Origin: Tannerella sp.
Lineage (GTDB): Bacteria; Bacteroidota; Bacteroidia; Bacteroidales; Tannerellaceae
Assembly (NCBI GenBank): GCA_031282485.1
Contig: JAITDQ010000238.1
Location: 1 to 15,061 of the forward strand
DNA: 15,061 nt
Direction of reading: 5' to 3'
Shown: one piece after another, positions 14,741 to 15,061 of the stretch
How positions within the stretch are numbered: position 1 is the first letter of the stretch
Layout: every line of letters starts with the position of its first letter
The notes under the pieces: generated by a model
Seen by the model: only the letters and a program-made list of their open reading frames with translations
The model's database searches: none
Told to the model about the DNA's origin: nothing
Program-made: the position numbers and the translations under genes

Positions 14741-15061
14741 GAGAGAAAAAGAAAATATTAGTAACCGGAGGAGCCGGATTTATCGGCTCCAATCTTTGCG
14801 AAGCACTGCTGGAACTGAATTATTCCATCGTATGCCTTGACAATTTTTCTACCGGGAAAATTGAAAACATACAGCATTTGCTTCAAAATAAAAACTTCAG
14901 GTTGACAGTCGGTGACATTCGCAACGCCGCCGACTGCATGAAGGCATGCGAAGACGTGGACGCCGTACTGCATGAAGCGGCGTTAGGGTCTGTGCCGCGC
15001 TCCGTCAAAGACCCGCTTACGACGAATGAAGTCAATGTTTCCGGTTTTTTAAACATGCTGA
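14737..15061 (+). CDS. NAD-dependent epimerase, UDP-GlcNAc 4-epimerase-like (3' end missing)
   Basis: Only the first 108 residues lie in the window. The ATG at 14737 overlaps the stop of the WecA-like gene (ATGA). The Rossmann motif T-G-G-A-G-F-I-G-S (about 10-18) binds NAD, the acidic residue ending strand 2 is in C-L-D-N-F-S-T-G, and G-D-I-R follows strand 3. L-H-E-A-A-L-G-S-V-P-R-S-V-K-D-P is characteristic of the WbpP/TviC-type UDP-N-acetylhexosamine 4-epimerases, more so than of GalE. The catalytic Y-x-x-x-K lies past the end. Together with the preceding transferase this suggests the start of a surface-polysaccharide cluster that uses UDP-GalNAc or a derived uronic acid. Confidence 0.88.
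   Translation, partial: MREKKKILVTGGAGFIGSNLCEALLELNYSIVCLDNFSTGKIENIQHLLQNKNFRLTVGDIRNAADCMKACEDVDAVLHEAALGSVPRSVKDPLTTNEVNVSGFLNML

Overview
The window looks like a chromosomal segment from a member of the Bacteroidota, most likely order Bacteroidales. This rests on the recognisable gene families: Bacteroidales-type bamD–rpoZ–DUF4293, an orphan HsdR_N-like protein beside holA, and a phenylacetate-CoA ligase–ACT pair. It also rests on promoters of the Bacteroidota type (TTTG, 19-20 bp spacer, TAnnTTTG) in front of several genes. No taxon below the order can be supported. Most of the window is housekeeping sequence. I saw no insertion sequence, prophage, CRISPR array, rRNA or tRNA.

Left part (1-2943): the 3' end of a zinc-ribbon/CD225-type membrane protein and a small DUF2752 membrane protein lie in the same direction. 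A roughly 600-bp non-coding stretch packed with short hairpins, many with a GAA loop, separates them. A convergent XRE-type regulator gene follows. Its AT-rich upstream region (about 750 bp) carries repeated TGTTTAC words around its own promoter, which suggests autoregulation.

Middle (2944-8155): holA (DNA polymerase III delta) is divergent from a small stand-alone HsdR_N-like protein with intact PD-(D/E)xK and QxxxY motifs. Then come paaK and a two-ACT-domain protein, probably one operon behind a good promoter with a 20-bp palindrome over its -33 element. After that is a compact operon for the BAM lipoprotein BamD, the RNA polymerase omega-like subunit and a four-helix DUF4293 membrane protein.

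Right part (8156-15061): a leftward run contains an aminotransferase, an FtsX/LolE-type permease, phoH, purC and aroE, with short gaps and probably at least two promoters. Divergent from the aminotransferase is a polysaccharide locus: a WecA/MraY-type polyprenyl-phosphate sugar-1-phosphate transferase overlaps by 4 bp a UDP-GlcNAc 4-epimerase-like gene that runs off the window. That pair likely begins an O-antigen or capsule cluster.

I found no clear new multi-gene system. The best leads are the TGTTTAC operator array with its regulator, the hairpin-rich element at about 541-944, and the orphan HsdR_N-like nuclease next to holA.
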